The notes under the pieces: model-generated | Seen by the model: only the letters and a program-made list of their open reading frames with translations | Told to the model about the DNA's origin: nothing | Databases searched by the model: none | Program-made: the position numbers and the translations under genes | Shown here: positions 1 through 6,516 of the stretch, piece by piece | Layout: every line of letters starts with the position of its first letter | Position numbering within the stretch: the first letter of the stretch is position 1 | NCBI GenBank assembly: GCA_013362835.1 | Contig: JABFVJ010000060.1 | Location: forward strand, 1-7,351 | Origin: Nonomuraea sp. | GTDB taxonomy: Bacteria > Actinomycetota > Actinomycetes > Streptosporangiales > Streptosporangiaceae | DNA: 7,351 nucleotides | Reading direction: 5' to 3'

Positions 1-194
1 CGGCCCTCCTCCACCAGCAGCCCGGCCACCACCCCGTCCCAGGGGATCGGCAGCTCGACGATGGACTTGGCCGTCTCGATCTCCACCACGATCTGGTTGA
101 CCTTGACGTCGTCGCCCGGCCGGACATGCCAGCGGACGATCTCGGCCTCGGTCAGGCCCTCCCCGACGTCGGGAAGCTTGAACTCGCGTCGCAT
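1..194 (-). CDS. 2-oxoacid dehydrogenase E2 (dihydrolipoamide acyltransferase), N-terminal part
   Basis: This is the start of the E2 core subunit, which carries the acyl group on a lipoyl arm from E1 and transfers it to CoA. Only 64 codons lie in the window; the gene continues past the left edge. The visible protein begins [20 protein letters not shown] and is a typical biotinyl/lipoyl domain. The modified lysine is K43, in the motif IETAKS where ETDKA is commoner. The ATG at 194-192 lies 17 bases after the E1-beta stop. It is preceded by AAAGGGGG, which overlaps that stop, so it is the third gene of the E1-alpha/E1-beta/E2 operon. The peripheral-subunit-binding and catalytic acyltransferase domains are outside the window. 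Substrate (pyruvate or branched-chain 2-oxoacid) cannot be decided from the lipoyl domain; bkdC or pdhC would be the usual names. Confidence 0.94.
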   Translation of the reverse strand, partial: MRREFKLPDVGEGLTEAEIVRWHVRPGDDVKVNQIVVEIETAKSIVELPIPWDGVVAGLLVEEG

Positions 195-211
195 GGAAGC
201 GCGTCCCCCTT

Positions 212-1192
212 TCAGAACCCGAAGGCGCGGTCGACGGCGTCGAGCACCCTGTCCAGGTCGGGCAGGTAGTGCTCTTCGAGCTTCGACGGCGGGTAGGGGG
301 TGGAGAAGCCGCCGACCCGCAGCACCGGCGACTCCAGGTTGTAGAAGCACCGCTCGGTGATCCTGGCCGCGAGCTCGGCGCCGAACCCGTTGTAGACGGG
401 CGCCTCGTGGACCACCACGACCCGCCCGGTCCTGCGTACGGACTCCATGACCAGCGGCTCGTCGAGCGGGTTGAGCGAGCGCAGGTCGATGACCTCCAGC
501 GAGCGGCCGTCGTCCTCGGCCGCCGTGGCGGCCTCCAGGCACGTCTTGACCATGGGACCGTAGGCCAGCAGCGTGGCGTCGGAGCCCGCGCGTACGACCG
601 TGGCCTTGTCGAACGGCGTCCACCAGTCGGTCGAGGCCGTGTCGACGTCGGCCTTCTCCCAGTAGCGGCGCTTGGGCTCGAAGAAGATGACCGGGTCGTC
701 GCTCCGGATGGCCTGCTGGATCATGGTGTAGGCGTCGGCCGGGTTGGAACAGGCGACGACGCGCAGCCCCGCCGTGTGGGTGAAGTACGCCTCGGGCGAC
801 TCGCTGTGGTGCTCGACCGCGCCGATGCCGCCGCCGCACGGGATGCGTACGACGACGGGCAGCTTGATCGCGCCGAGCGAGCGCATCGGCATCTTGGCGA
901 GCTGCGTGATGATCTGGTCGGCGGCCGGGAACACGAACCCGTCGAACTGGATCTCGCACACCGGCCGGTAGCCGCGCAGCGCGAGGCCGATCGCGGTGCC
1001 GATGATGCCGGACTCGGCGAGCGGCGTGTCGATGACCCGGTCTTCGCCGAAGTCCTTCTGCAGGCCGTCGGTGACGCGGAACACGCCGCCCAGCTTGCCG
1101 ACGTCCTCGCCCATGATGAGGACCTTGGGATCGTCCTCCATGGCCCTGCGCATGCCCTCGTTCAGCGCCTTGGACAGGCTCAACACCGTCAT
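212..1192 (-). CDS. pdhB: 2-oxoacid dehydrogenase E1 component, beta subunit (branched-chain/pyruvate type)
   Basis: Beta subunit of the thiamine diphosphate-dependent E1 heterotetramer, which decarboxylates a 2-oxoacid and acylates the lipoyl group of E2. The 326-residue length is normal for the family. An N-terminal transketolase-like pyrimidine-binding domain spans roughly residues 4-180, with MGEDVG at 27-32 and [15 protein letters not shown] at 55-69; E60 is the expected glutamate that activates the cofactor. The [11 protein letters not shown] stretch near 127-137 holds the conserved histidines. A transketolase C-terminal domain follows (about 195-315). The ATG at 1192-1190 overlaps the E1-alpha stop as ATGA and has GGAGGG nine bases upstream, pointing to translational coupling. 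A longer in-frame reading to 1438 would run antiparallel-free but deep inside E1-alpha and is not credible. Resemblance to actinobacterial BkdB/PdhB is recalled, not searched; bkdB is the alternative name. Confidence 0.96.
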   Translation of the reverse strand: MTVLSLSKALNEGMRRAMEDDPKVLIMGEDVGKLGGVFRVTDGLQKDFGEDRVIDTPLAESGIIGTAIGLALRGYRPVCEIQFDGFVFPAADQIITQLAKMPMRSLGAIKLPVVVRIPCGGGIGAVEHHSESPEAYFTHTAGLRVVACSNPADAYTMIQQAIRSDDPVIFFEPKRRYWEKADVDTASTDWWTPFDKATVVRAGSDATLLAYGPMVKTCLEAATAAEDDGRSLEVIDLRSLNPLDEPLVMESVRRTGRVVVVHEAPVYNGFGAELAARITERCFYNLESPVLRVGGFSTPYPPSKLEEHYLPDLDRVLDAVDRAFGF

Positions 1193-2280
1193 TTCTCGAA
1201 GCCCTCCAAGTAAGCGGCGTACTGCGCGCGCTCCCCGTCGATGAGCGCGTGCGGCGCGCGATAGACGTGGTCGAAGATATCGAGCGGCTCGGGATCCGGC
1301 ATCGCCAGGCACCGCCTGCGCAGGTCTGCGCCGAGCTGGTCGGCCTCGGCGTCGATGGAGTCGAAGAAGGCCTGGTCGGCCAGCTCGTTGCGGAACAGGT
1401 AGGACTTGACCCGCTCGATCGGGTCCTTGAGCTTCCACGCCTCAAGCTCGCTCGCCACGCGGTAGCGGGTCGGGTCGTCGGTGGTCGTGTGCGCGCCCAT
1501 CCGGTACGTGAACGCCTCGATCAGCGTCGGCCCCTGGCCCGTACGGGCGGCTTCGAGCGCCTTCTTGGTGACCGCGAGGCAGGCGAACACGTCGTTGCCG
1601 TCGACCCTCACGCCCGGGAAGCCGAAGCCCGAGGCCCGGCGGTAGAGGGGGATGCGGCTCTGCTTCTCCAGGGGCTCGGAGATGGCCCACTGGTTGTTCT
1701 GGCAGAAGAACACGATCGGCGCGTTGAAGACGCCGGCCCAGATGAACGACTCGTTCACGTCGCCCTGGGAAGTGGCGCCGTCGCCGAAGTAGACGATCGT
1801 GGCGGCGGTCGCGTCGTCGCGCTGGATGCCCATGGCGTAGCCGACCGCGTGGAGGGTCTGGCTGCCGATCACGATCGTGTACAGGTGGAAGTTGTGCTCC
1901 TTCGGGTCCCACCCGCCGTGGTTGACGCCTCTGAACAGGCCGAGCAGCTTCACCGGGTCGACGTCGCGGCACCAGGCCACGCCGTGCTCGCGGTAGGTCG
2001 GGAAGGCCATGTCGACGTCGGTCAGCGCGCGGCCCGAGCCGATCTGGGCGGCTTCCTGACCGAGCAGCGAGGCCCAGATGCCGAGCTCGCCCTGGCGTTG
2101 CAGGGCCACGGCCTCCAGGTCGATGCGCCGGACGAGCGCCAGGTCGCGGTAGAGCGACCGGATCTCCTCCGGCGTCAGGTCTATGTCGTAGTCGGGGTGC
2201 TCGACCCGTTGTCCTTCGGGTGTGAGCAACTGCACGAGCTCAGGGGGTGCTTCGGCACCACGAGAGGCGTCGACTGTCAC
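1189..2280 (-). CDS. pdhA: 2-oxoacid dehydrogenase E1 component, alpha subunit (PdhA/BkdA type)
   Basis: Alpha subunit of E1 and first gene of the leftward operon; it binds thiamine diphosphate and Mg2+ and decarboxylates the 2-oxoacid with the beta subunit. With this start it has 363 residues. One E1 dehydrogenase domain covers most of the chain. The cofactor motif is GDG at 166-168 followed by the paired asparagines of CQNNQWAIS at 195-196. TYREHGVAW (about 95-103), [13 protein letters not shown] (139-151) and the [16 protein letters not shown] loop are family signatures. I chose the GTG at 2280-2278 because AGGAG lies six bases upstream. An in-frame GTG at 2325 would add 15 residues (378 in all) rich in Ala and Pro, but it has only a weak AAAGG. 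The stop overlaps the E1-beta ATG by four bases. Sequence features suit both pyruvate and branched-chain oxoacid E1; bkdA is the alternative name. Confidence 0.95.
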   Translation of the reverse strand: MTVDASRGAEAPPELVQLLTPEGQRVEHPDYDIDLTPEEIRSLYRDLALVRRIDLEAVALQRQGELGIWASLLGQEAAQIGSGRALTDVDMAFPTYREHGVAWCRDVDPVKLLGLFRGVNHGGWDPKEHNFHLYTIVIGSQTLHAVGYAMGIQRDDATAATIVYFGDGATSQGDVNESFIWAGVFNAPIVFFCQNNQWAISEPLEKQSRIPLYRRASGFGFPGVRVDGNDVFACLAVTKKALEAARTGQGPTLIEAFTYRMGAHTTTDDPTRYRVASELEAWKLKDPIERVKSYLFRNELADQAFFDSIDAEADQLGADLRRRCLAMPDPEPLDIFDHVYRAPHALIDGERAQYAAYLEGFEK

Positions 2281-2286
2281 GTGCCG

Positions 2287-2291
2287 CTCCT
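2287..2291 (-). promoter_or_regulatory. Ribosome binding site deciding the E1-alpha start
   Basis: AGGAG on the minus strand, followed by CGGCAC and GTG (2280-2278). Spacing and match are close to ideal, which favours the 2280 start over the in-frame GTG at 2325, whose upstream AAAGG is a poorer match. If translation did start at 2325, this sequence would simply encode Gln-Glu. Confidence 0.6.
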
Positions 2292-2349
2292 GTGCGATCG
2301 GGGCCGGTGTCGATGGGGTCGCCACCTGGGGCCAGCCTTTTGAGCGTTC

Positions 2350-2369
2350 GAACCATGTGGTGGTGGTTC
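2350..2369. promoter_or_regulatory. Inverted repeat upstream of the E1-alpha/E1-beta/E2 operon
   Basis: GAACCA and TGGTTC form a perfect 6-bp dyad around an 8-base spacer in the divergent region, 70-89 bases upstream of the preferred E1-alpha start (25-44 upstream of the longer start). On the minus strand it overlaps TATGAA (2372-2367), a possible -10 box, but no convincing -35 box lies at the right distance. It may be an operator or a small leader hairpin. Nothing in the sequence names the regulator. Confidence 0.3.
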
Positions 2370-2439
2370 ATACGCCTTTGGGGACATGGTGGCAGACGTC
2401 ACAGCCCTCCGCGCAAGCCCCATGTCCTCCCCGTTCCCG

Positions 2440-2470
2440 TTGTCCTGACGGCCACACACGCCGGTAGGCT
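2440..2470 (+). promoter_or_regulatory. Candidate housekeeping promoter of purS
   Basis: TTGTCC (2440-2445) and TAGGCT (2465-2470) resemble actinobacterial -35 and -10 boxes. The 19-base spacer is a little long. Transcription would start near 2477, about 30 bases before the GTG of purS, leaving room for its ribosome binding site. A 5-bp dyad (GCTTG 2468-2472, CAAGC 2479-2483) overlaps the -10 end and presumed start. This is a pattern match only. Confidence 0.35.
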
Positions 2471-2508
2471 TGCTTTCCCAAGCATCCACCCCACCCAGGA
2501 GGAACGCA

Positions 2509-2754
2509 GTGGCGCGCGTCATCGTAGACGTCATGCTGAAGCCCGAGATCCTCGACCCGCAGGGCCAGGCCATTGCCAGGGCGCTGCCCAGGCTCGGCTT
2601 CTCCGGCGTCTCGGCCGTACGTCAGGGCAAGCGGTTCGAGGTCGAGCTCGAAGGCGCGGCCGACGAGGCGGCGCTCGACGAGGTGCGGAAGATGGCCGAA
2701 ACGCTGCTGGCCAACACGGTCATCGAGGACTACACCGTCCGGGTTGAGGGGTAG
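2509..2754 (+). CDS. purS: Phosphoribosylformylglycinamidine synthase subunit PurS
   Basis: Small non-catalytic subunit of FGAM synthetase. In organisms with the split enzyme, PurS dimers bridge the glutaminase PurQ and the synthetase PurL and are needed for ammonia transfer in step 4 of purine synthesis. The protein has 81 residues, normal for PurS. It begins VARVIVDVMLKPEILDPQGQ, with the typical KPEILDPQG segment, then GFSGVSAVRQGK (about 31-42) and a charged C-terminal helix ending in YTVRVEG. The GTG start at 2509 has a perfect AGGAGG (2497-2502) six bases upstream. An in-frame TTG at 2470 would add 13 residues but lies within the candidate promoter and is rejected. purQ and purL follow, but only after an inserted ATPase gene, so PurS is expected to be made from its own upstream promoter. 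Confidence 0.96.
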   Translation: MARVIVDVMLKPEILDPQGQAIARALPRLGFSGVSAVRQGKRFEVELEGAADEAALDEVRKMAETLLANTVIEDYTVRVEG

Positions 2755-2785
2755 AAGGCACATTTGATGCCTGGATTTACCCCTG

Positions 2786-2823
2786 GTGGCTTAAAGTGGC
2801 GTTCGGTCATGCCACAATGCCAC
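2786..2823. repeat. GTGGC/GCCAC double inverted-repeat array
   Basis: In the 170-base gap after purS, GTGGC occurs at 2786-2790 and 2796-2800 and its complement GCCAC at 2811-2815 and 2819-2823. The two copies on each side can pair in more than one register; the inner pair encloses a 10-base loop. No T-run follows, so it is not a standard terminator. The gap is visibly richer in A and T than its surroundings, and the array lies about 100 bases upstream of the ATPase start, which suits an operator or an attenuating leader. No promoter here is convincing; TAAATA (2838-2843) could be a -10 box but lacks a -35 partner. Confidence 0.35.
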
Positions 2824-2924
2824 GGGCGTGCCAACACTAAATAACAACAACGTGATTTTGCGGTTAGCCCCGATTTCACAGGGAAACCTACTCCAGGTGA
2901 CATTCCGGAGCCCGGAGGAGTCCG

Positions 2925-3365
2925 GTGGATATTGAGTTCTCGTTGGCGCTGCCTCGGGATGCGATCGGCATACCGATGGTCAGGCGAGTGCTAGGCGATG
3001 CGATGCGTTCACTCAACGTGAGCGAGACCTGCATCGCCGACATGCTGCTCGCCGTCTCCGAGGCCTGCTCCAACGCGGTGCGCCATGGCGGTCCCGCCAA
3101 TCGTTACGAGGTGTCGGCGGCCATCGGCTACGGCCGCTGCGACGTACGCGTCGCCGACAACGGCGAGGGTCTGCCGTCGATGCCGCTGCACTTTCCTCCT
3201 CCCGACACCGAGAACGGCCGCGGCCTGCTGATCATGCGCTCCGTGGTCGACGAGATCTCCTTCGGCACGACGCCCGGCCGTGGCACGACGGTCCACCTGC
3301 GCAAGATGCTCGCCTGGGACGACGAGGCCGACGACGCCCGTCACCGCGAGCTGGCCGCTGTCTGA
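2925..3365 (+). CDS. ATP-binding protein of the GHKL family, anti-sigma serine kinase-like (RsbW/SpoIIAB type)
   Basis: A 146-residue cytosolic protein that is essentially one histidine kinase-like ATPase domain. The N box is LLAVSEACSNAVRHG (E46 and N50 expected at the Mg-ATP site). The G1 motif is VADNGEGLP (D78, G80, G82), the G2 motif is NGRGLLIMRSVVD (G98-G100), and GRGTTVHLRK (118-127) closes the fold. There is no receiver, dimerisation or membrane segment. Family members are mostly anti-sigma factors or kinases of anti-anti-sigma proteins, so control of a sigma factor is likely, but no sigma or antagonist gene is adjacent and the target is unknown. The GTG start has GGAGG six bases upstream, in the loop of a 5-bp dyad (CCGGA 2905-2909, TCCGG 2921-2925). 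It lies between purS and purQ, which are normally close together. The last 15 residues are acidic and may be disordered. Confidence 0.88.
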   Translation: MDIEFSLALPRDAIGIPMVRRVLGDAMRSLNVSETCIADMLLAVSEACSNAVRHGGPANRYEVSAAIGYGRCDVRVADNGEGLPSMPLHFPPPDTENGRGLLIMRSVVDEISFGTTPGRGTTVHLRKMLAWDDEADDARHRELAAV

Positions 3366-3417
3366 TCCGCTGTCCGATCCGCGGTCCGACCCGCTGCCTG
3401 ACCCGCTGCCTGACCCG
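3358..3417 (+). repeat. 12-bp tandem repeat, five copies, overlapping the ATPase stop codon
   Basis: Five consecutive 12-mers fit CTGYCYGAYCCG: CTGTCTGATCCG, CTGTCCGATCCG, CGGTCCGACCCG, then two identical CTGCCTGACCCG. A degenerate sixth copy begins at 3418. The TGA stop of the ATPase gene (3363-3365) lies inside the first copy. In the +1 frame the array reads as Leu-Ser/Pro-Asp-Pro units and stays open to a TAA at 3445-3447. The period of 12 (four codons) hints at a coding past, but in the annotated frame the repeats are untranslated. Confidence 0.75.
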
Positions 3418-3423
3418 CTGCCC

Positions 3424-3450
3424 GGAACACAGCCGCGCACCCGATAATCT
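3424..3450 (+). promoter_or_regulatory. Weak candidate promoter for purQ-purL
   Basis: TAATCT (3445-3450) fits a TANNNT -10 box in the gap before purQ. The -35 position has no TTG-type box, although GGAAC (3424-3428), seen in some ECF sigma promoters, lies 16 bases upstream. The purQ start is 82 bases downstream of TAATCT. A promoter here is plausible because the gap separates purQ from the ATPase gene, but the match is poor. Confidence 0.2.
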
Positions 3451-3494
3451 GAGTACACCGCCGTAGACCGCCGTCCGCCCCCAAAGAGACGGTG

Positions 3495-3506
3495 GCACGC
3501 GCGTGC
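3495..3506. promoter_or_regulatory. 12-bp perfect palindrome ahead of the purQ ribosome binding site
   Basis: GCACGCGCGTGC is self-complementary over all 12 bases and ends nine bases before the GGAGGGG that serves purQ. It could bind a dimeric regulator at the 5' end of the purQL message. In a high-GC genome an alternating GC palindrome can also arise by chance, so the call is tentative. Confidence 0.25.
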
Positions 3507-3531
3507 GCATTCCTCGGAGGGGACGACTGTC

Positions 3532-4215
3532 ATGAGCGCTGCCCGTGTGGGCGTAGTCACGTTTCCAGGAACTCTCGACGACCAGGACGCCGCCAGAGCC
3601 GTGCGCCTCGTGGGCGCGCAGGCGGTCCCGCTGTGGCACGCCGACCACGACCTGAAGGGGGTCGACGCCGTGTTCCTGCCCGGCGGCTTCTCCTACGGCG
3701 ACTATCTGCGCTGCGGCGCCATCTCCAGGTTCGCTCCTCTGATGGACGAGATCGTCCCGGCGGCCAAGGCCGGTCTGCCGGTCATCGGCACCTGCAACGG
3801 CTTCCAGATCCTCTGCGAGGCCCACCTGCTGCCCGGCGCGCTCACCCGCAACGCCTCGCTCCACTACGTCTGCCGCGACCAGCGCGTCAGGGTCGAGCAG
3901 ACCGGCACCGCCTGGACCAACTCCTTCGAGCGCGGCCAGGAGATCGTGCTGCCCGTCAAGCACGGCGAGGGCCGCTACGTGGCCTCCGACGACACGCTGG
4001 CGGCGCTGGAGTCGGGCGGCCACGTCGTCGTGCGCTACACCGGCGGCAACCCCAACGGCTCGCTCAACGACATCGCCGGCATCCGCAACGAGGCGGGCAA
4101 CGTGGTCGGCCTCATGCCGCACCCCGAGCACGCCGTCGAGGAGCTGGTCGGCGCGCCGAGCACCGACGGGCTCGGCTTCTTCACGTCCATCCTGAAGAAT
4201 CTGGTGAACGCATGA
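3532..4215 (+). CDS. purQ: Phosphoribosylformylglycinamidine synthase subunit PurQ (glutaminase)
   Basis: Glutaminase subunit of FGAM synthetase: it hydrolyses glutamine and passes ammonia to PurL for conversion of FGAR to FGAM. The 227 residues form one class I glutamine amidotransferase domain, the usual length for stand-alone PurQ. The nucleophile is C88 in GTCNGFQIL. The rest of the triad is H197 and E199 in MPHPEHAVE. The [14 protein letters not shown] segment (50-63) is the family's oxyanion-side signature. The ATG at 3532 is preceded by GGAGGGG (3516-3522). The stop overlaps the purL ATG by four bases (ATGA), so the two are probably translationally coupled. A longer reading frame that enters purQ from 3492 and continues through purL is a different frame here and is not PurQ. 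Confidence 0.97.
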   Translation: MSAARVGVVTFPGTLDDQDAARAVRLVGAQAVPLWHADHDLKGVDAVFLPGGFSYGDYLRCGAISRFAPLMDEIVPAAKAGLPVIGTCNGFQILCEAHLLPGALTRNASLHYVCRDQRVRVEQTGTAWTNSFERGQEIVLPVKHGEGRYVASDDTLAALESGGHVVVRYTGGNPNGSLNDIAGIRNEAGNVVGLMPHPEHAVEELVGAPSTDGLGFFTSILKNLVNA

Positions 4216-6464
4216 GCACCGACAGCGTCAAGCGGGCCGCGGAGACCCCCGACGAGCCGATGCCCTTCGCCGAGCTGGGCATGAAGCTGGACGAGTACAA
4301 CCGGGTCAAGCAGATCCTGGGCCGCCGTCCCACGGGCTCCGAGCTGGCCATCTACAGCGTCATGTGGTCCGAGCACTGCTCGTACAAGTCGTCGAAGGTG
4401 CATCTGCGGCAGTTCGCGACCAAGGCGCCCAAGTCCGAGGCGCTGCTCGTCGGCATGGGCGAGAACGCGGGCGTGGTCGACATCGGCGACGGCTGGGCGG
4501 CCACGTTCAAGATCGAGTCGCACAACCACCCCTCCTACGTCGAGCCCCACCAGGGCGCGGCCACCGGCGTCGGCGGGATCGTGCGCGACATCATGTCGAT
4601 GGGCGCCCGCCCGATCGCCGTCATGGACGCGCTGCGCTTCGGCGGCGCCGACGCCGTCGACACCCGGCGGGTGCTGCCCGGCGTGGTCGAGGGCATCAGC
4701 CACTACGGCAACTGCCTGGGCCTGCCCAACATCGGCGGCGAGGTCGTCTTCGACCCCTGCTACATCGGCAACCCGCTGGTCAACGCGCTCTGCGTCGGCC
4801 TGCTCCGCAAAGACCAGATCAAGCTGGCCACCGCGCCGGGGCCCGGCAACCAGGTCGTGCTGTTCGGCGCGTCCACGGGCCCCGACGGCATCGGCGGCGC
4901 GTCCGTGCTGGCCTCGGCGACGTTCGAGGACGAGTCGCAGGCCAAGCGACCCGCCGTGCAGGTGGGCGACCCGTTCATGGAGAAGCTGCTCATCGAGTGC
5001 TGCCTGGAGCTGTACGCGGCCGACGTCGTCGTCGGCATCCAGGACCTCGGCGCGGCCGGCGTCTCCTGCGCCACCACCGAGCTCGCCGCCAAGGGCACCG
5101 GCGGCATGAACGTCGACCTCAACCTGGTCCCGCTCCGCGACTCCTCGCTCCGGCCGGAGGAGATCCTGATGAGCGAGTCGCAGGAACGGATGATGGCCGT
5201 CGTCCGGCCCGACGACATCCCCGCGTTCATGGCGATCTGCGCCAAGTGGGACGTTCCCGCCACCGTCATCGGCGAGGTCACCGACACCGGCCGCCTCGTC
5301 ATGACCTGGGACGGCGAGGTCATCGTGGACATCCCGCCGGGCACCGCCGCCGACGACGGCCCGGTCTACGAGCGTCCCTACCACGAGCCGTCCGGCCAGG
5401 CCGCGCTCAACGCCGACACCCCCGACCGGCTGGAGCGCCCCGCCGACCTGCGGGCCACCCTGCTGCAGCTCCTCGGCTCGCCCAACCTGGCCTCCAAGGA
5501 GTGGGTGACCTCCCAGTACGACCGTTACGTCCGGTCCAACACCGTGCTGGCCCAGCCGGCCGACGCCGGGATGTTGCGCATCTCCGAGGCCATCGCCGGG
5601 GCGGAGCCCACGACCAGGGGCATCGCGCTGTCCACCGACGGCAACGGGCGTTACGCCAAGCTCGACCCGTACGCGGGGGCGCAGCTCGCGCTGGCCGAGG
5701 CGTACCGGAACGTGGCCGTCACGGGCGCCAAGCCGCTCGCCGTCACCAACTGCCTCAACTTCGGCTCGCCCGAGGACCCCGAGGTCATGTGGCAGTTCGC
5801 CGAGGCCACGCGCGGTCTCGCCGACGCCTGCCGCACGCTGGGCGTGCCGGTGACCGGCGGCAACGTCTCCTTCTACAACCAGACCGGCTCGACGGCCATC
5901 CACCCCACGCCCGTCGTGGGCGTGCTGGGCGTCATCGACGACGTGGCCAAGCGGGTGCCGTCCGGGTTCACCGCCGAAGGGCTGCGGGTCGTGCTGCTCG
6001 GCGACACCGGCGACGAGTTCGGCGGCTCGGAGTGGGCGCACGTCGCCCACCGGCACCTCGGCGGTCTGCCGCCGCACGCCGACCTGGCGGCCGAGCAGGC
6101 GCTCGCGACCGTGCTGGTGGAAGCCGGGGCCCGGGGGCTGCTGGAGGGGTCGCACGACCTGTCCGACGGCGGGCTCGCGGTGGCGCTGGCCGAGTCGTGC
6201 CTGGCTCGCGGCATCGGCGCCCGGGTGGCCCTGAGCGGTGACCCCTTCACCGACCTGTTCAGTGAGTCCGCTGCTCGGGCGCTGGTGGTCGTGCGGCCGG
6301 AGGCGTTCGAGGAGTTCGCCGCGCTGTGCGGGCGTCACGAGGTGCCCTGCTACGGGCTCGGGGTGACCGGTGGGGACGCGCTGGTGATCGAGGACGCGTT
6401 CGACGTCCCGATCGAGGACATGCGCGAAACCCACTCCGCCGCGCTGCCCGCGCTGTTCGGCTGA
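4212..6464 (+). CDS. purL: Phosphoribosylformylglycinamidine synthase subunit PurL (synthetase)
   Basis: ATP-dependent synthetase subunit of FGAM synthetase, which uses ammonia supplied by PurQ to aminate FGAR. At 750 residues it is the short PurL type that needs separate PurS and PurQ, matching the genes found here, not the 1,300-residue fused form. The N-terminal part holds [12 protein letters not shown] with H55 as the expected catalytic histidine. ESHNHPS (102-108) and the GAATGVGG loop then open the first AIRS-type ATPase half, followed by [15 protein letters not shown]. The second half has [16 protein letters not shown] (about 473-488), [26 protein letters not shown] and [16 protein letters not shown] (about 645-660). 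The ATG shares ATGA with the purQ stop and has only a weak GGTGA upstream, consistent with coupling. A frame-open extension upstream to 3492 runs through purQ and is rejected. A strong terminator follows nine bases after the stop. Confidence 0.98.
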   Translation: MSTDSVKRAAETPDEPMPFAELGMKLDEYNRVKQILGRRPTGSELAIYSVMWSEHCSYKSSKVHLRQFATKAPKSEALLVGMGENAGVVDIGDGWAATFKIESHNHPSYVEPHQGAATGVGGIVRDIMSMGARPIAVMDALRFGGADAVDTRRVLPGVVEGISHYGNCLGLPNIGGEVVFDPCYIGNPLVNALCVGLLRKDQIKLATAPGPGNQVVLFGASTGPDGIGGASVLASATFEDESQAKRPAVQVGDPFMEKLLIECCLELYAADVVVGIQDLGAAGVSCATTELAAKGTGGMNVDLNLVPLRDSSLRPEEILMSESQERMMAVVRPDDIPAFMAICAKWDVPATVIGEVTDTGRLVMTWDGEVIVDIPPGTAADDGPVYERPYHEPSGQAALNADTPDRLERPADLRATLLQLLGSPNLASKEWVTSQYDRYVRSNTVLAQPADAGMLRISEAIAGAEPTTRGIALSTDGNGRYAKLDPYAGAQLALAEAYRNVAVTGAKPLAVTNCLNFGSPEDPEVMWQFAEATRGLADACRTLGVPVTGGNVSFYNQTGSTAIHPTPVVGVLGVIDDVAKRVPSGFTAEGLRVVLLGDTGDEFGGSEWAHVAHRHLGGLPPHADLAAEQALATVLVEAGARGLLEGSHDLSDGGLAVALAESCLARGIGARVALSGDPFTDLFSESAARALVVVRPEAFEEFAALCGRHEVPCYGLGVTGGDALVIEDAFDVPIEDMRETHSAALPALFG

Positions 6465-6472
6465 CTTAAACG

Positions 6473-6512
6473 AAAGGGGCCGGTACGGGAACATCCCGCA
6501 CCGGCCCCTTTT
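6473..6512. terminator. Rho-independent terminator shared by purL and the convergent collagen-like gene
   Basis: An 18-position stem with a single A-C mismatch (6485/6499) pairs 6473-6490 with 6494-6511 around a 3-base loop (ACA). The core arms are GGGGCCGGT and ACCGGCCCC, flanked by AAA and TTT. On the plus strand it ends in TTTT, so it is a textbook terminator for purL, nine bases after its stop. On the minus strand it is followed by TTTCGTTT, so it can also end the collagen-like gene, whose stop is four bases away. Confidence 0.92.
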
Positions 6513-6516
6513 GTCG

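Noticed and set aside
1193..1438. An 82-residue N-terminal extension of E1-beta.
   Set aside because: It lies within E1-alpha in a different frame and is Arg-rich low complexity. The ATG at 1192 gives the normal family length and has a good ribosome binding site.
2367..2396. A minus-strand promoter with TATGAA as -10 box for the E1-alpha operon.
   Set aside because: The hexamers at 17-18 bases upstream (CTGCCA, TCTGCC) do not resemble a -35 box, so I did not list it as a promoter.
3457..3474. Direct repeat of ACCGCCGT separated by two bases upstream of purQ.
   Set aside because: It is short and of common composition in this genome; no positional logic as a regulatory site could be argued.
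3009..3560. A minus-strand frame with a (Gly-Ser)n stretch opposite the ATPase gene.
   Set aside because: The Gly-Ser run is the antisense reading of the 12-bp tandem repeat; no start signal or recognisable domain supports it.
3492..4211. An N-terminal extension of PurL, open in frame from 3492, that would make a 990-residue protein.
   Set aside because: The extra 240 residues are Arg/Ala-rich nonsense overlapping purQ in another frame; PurL homology starts at 4212, where ATGA coupling is seen.
4035..6494. An 819-codon open frame on the minus strand opposite purL, and other long antisense frames (for example 1249-2343 plus opposite E1-alpha).
   Set aside because: These are codon-bias shadows in GC-rich DNA. 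Their products are low-complexity (rich in Arg, Gly, Val, His), and the opposite strand has recognisable conserved enzymes with complete motifs.
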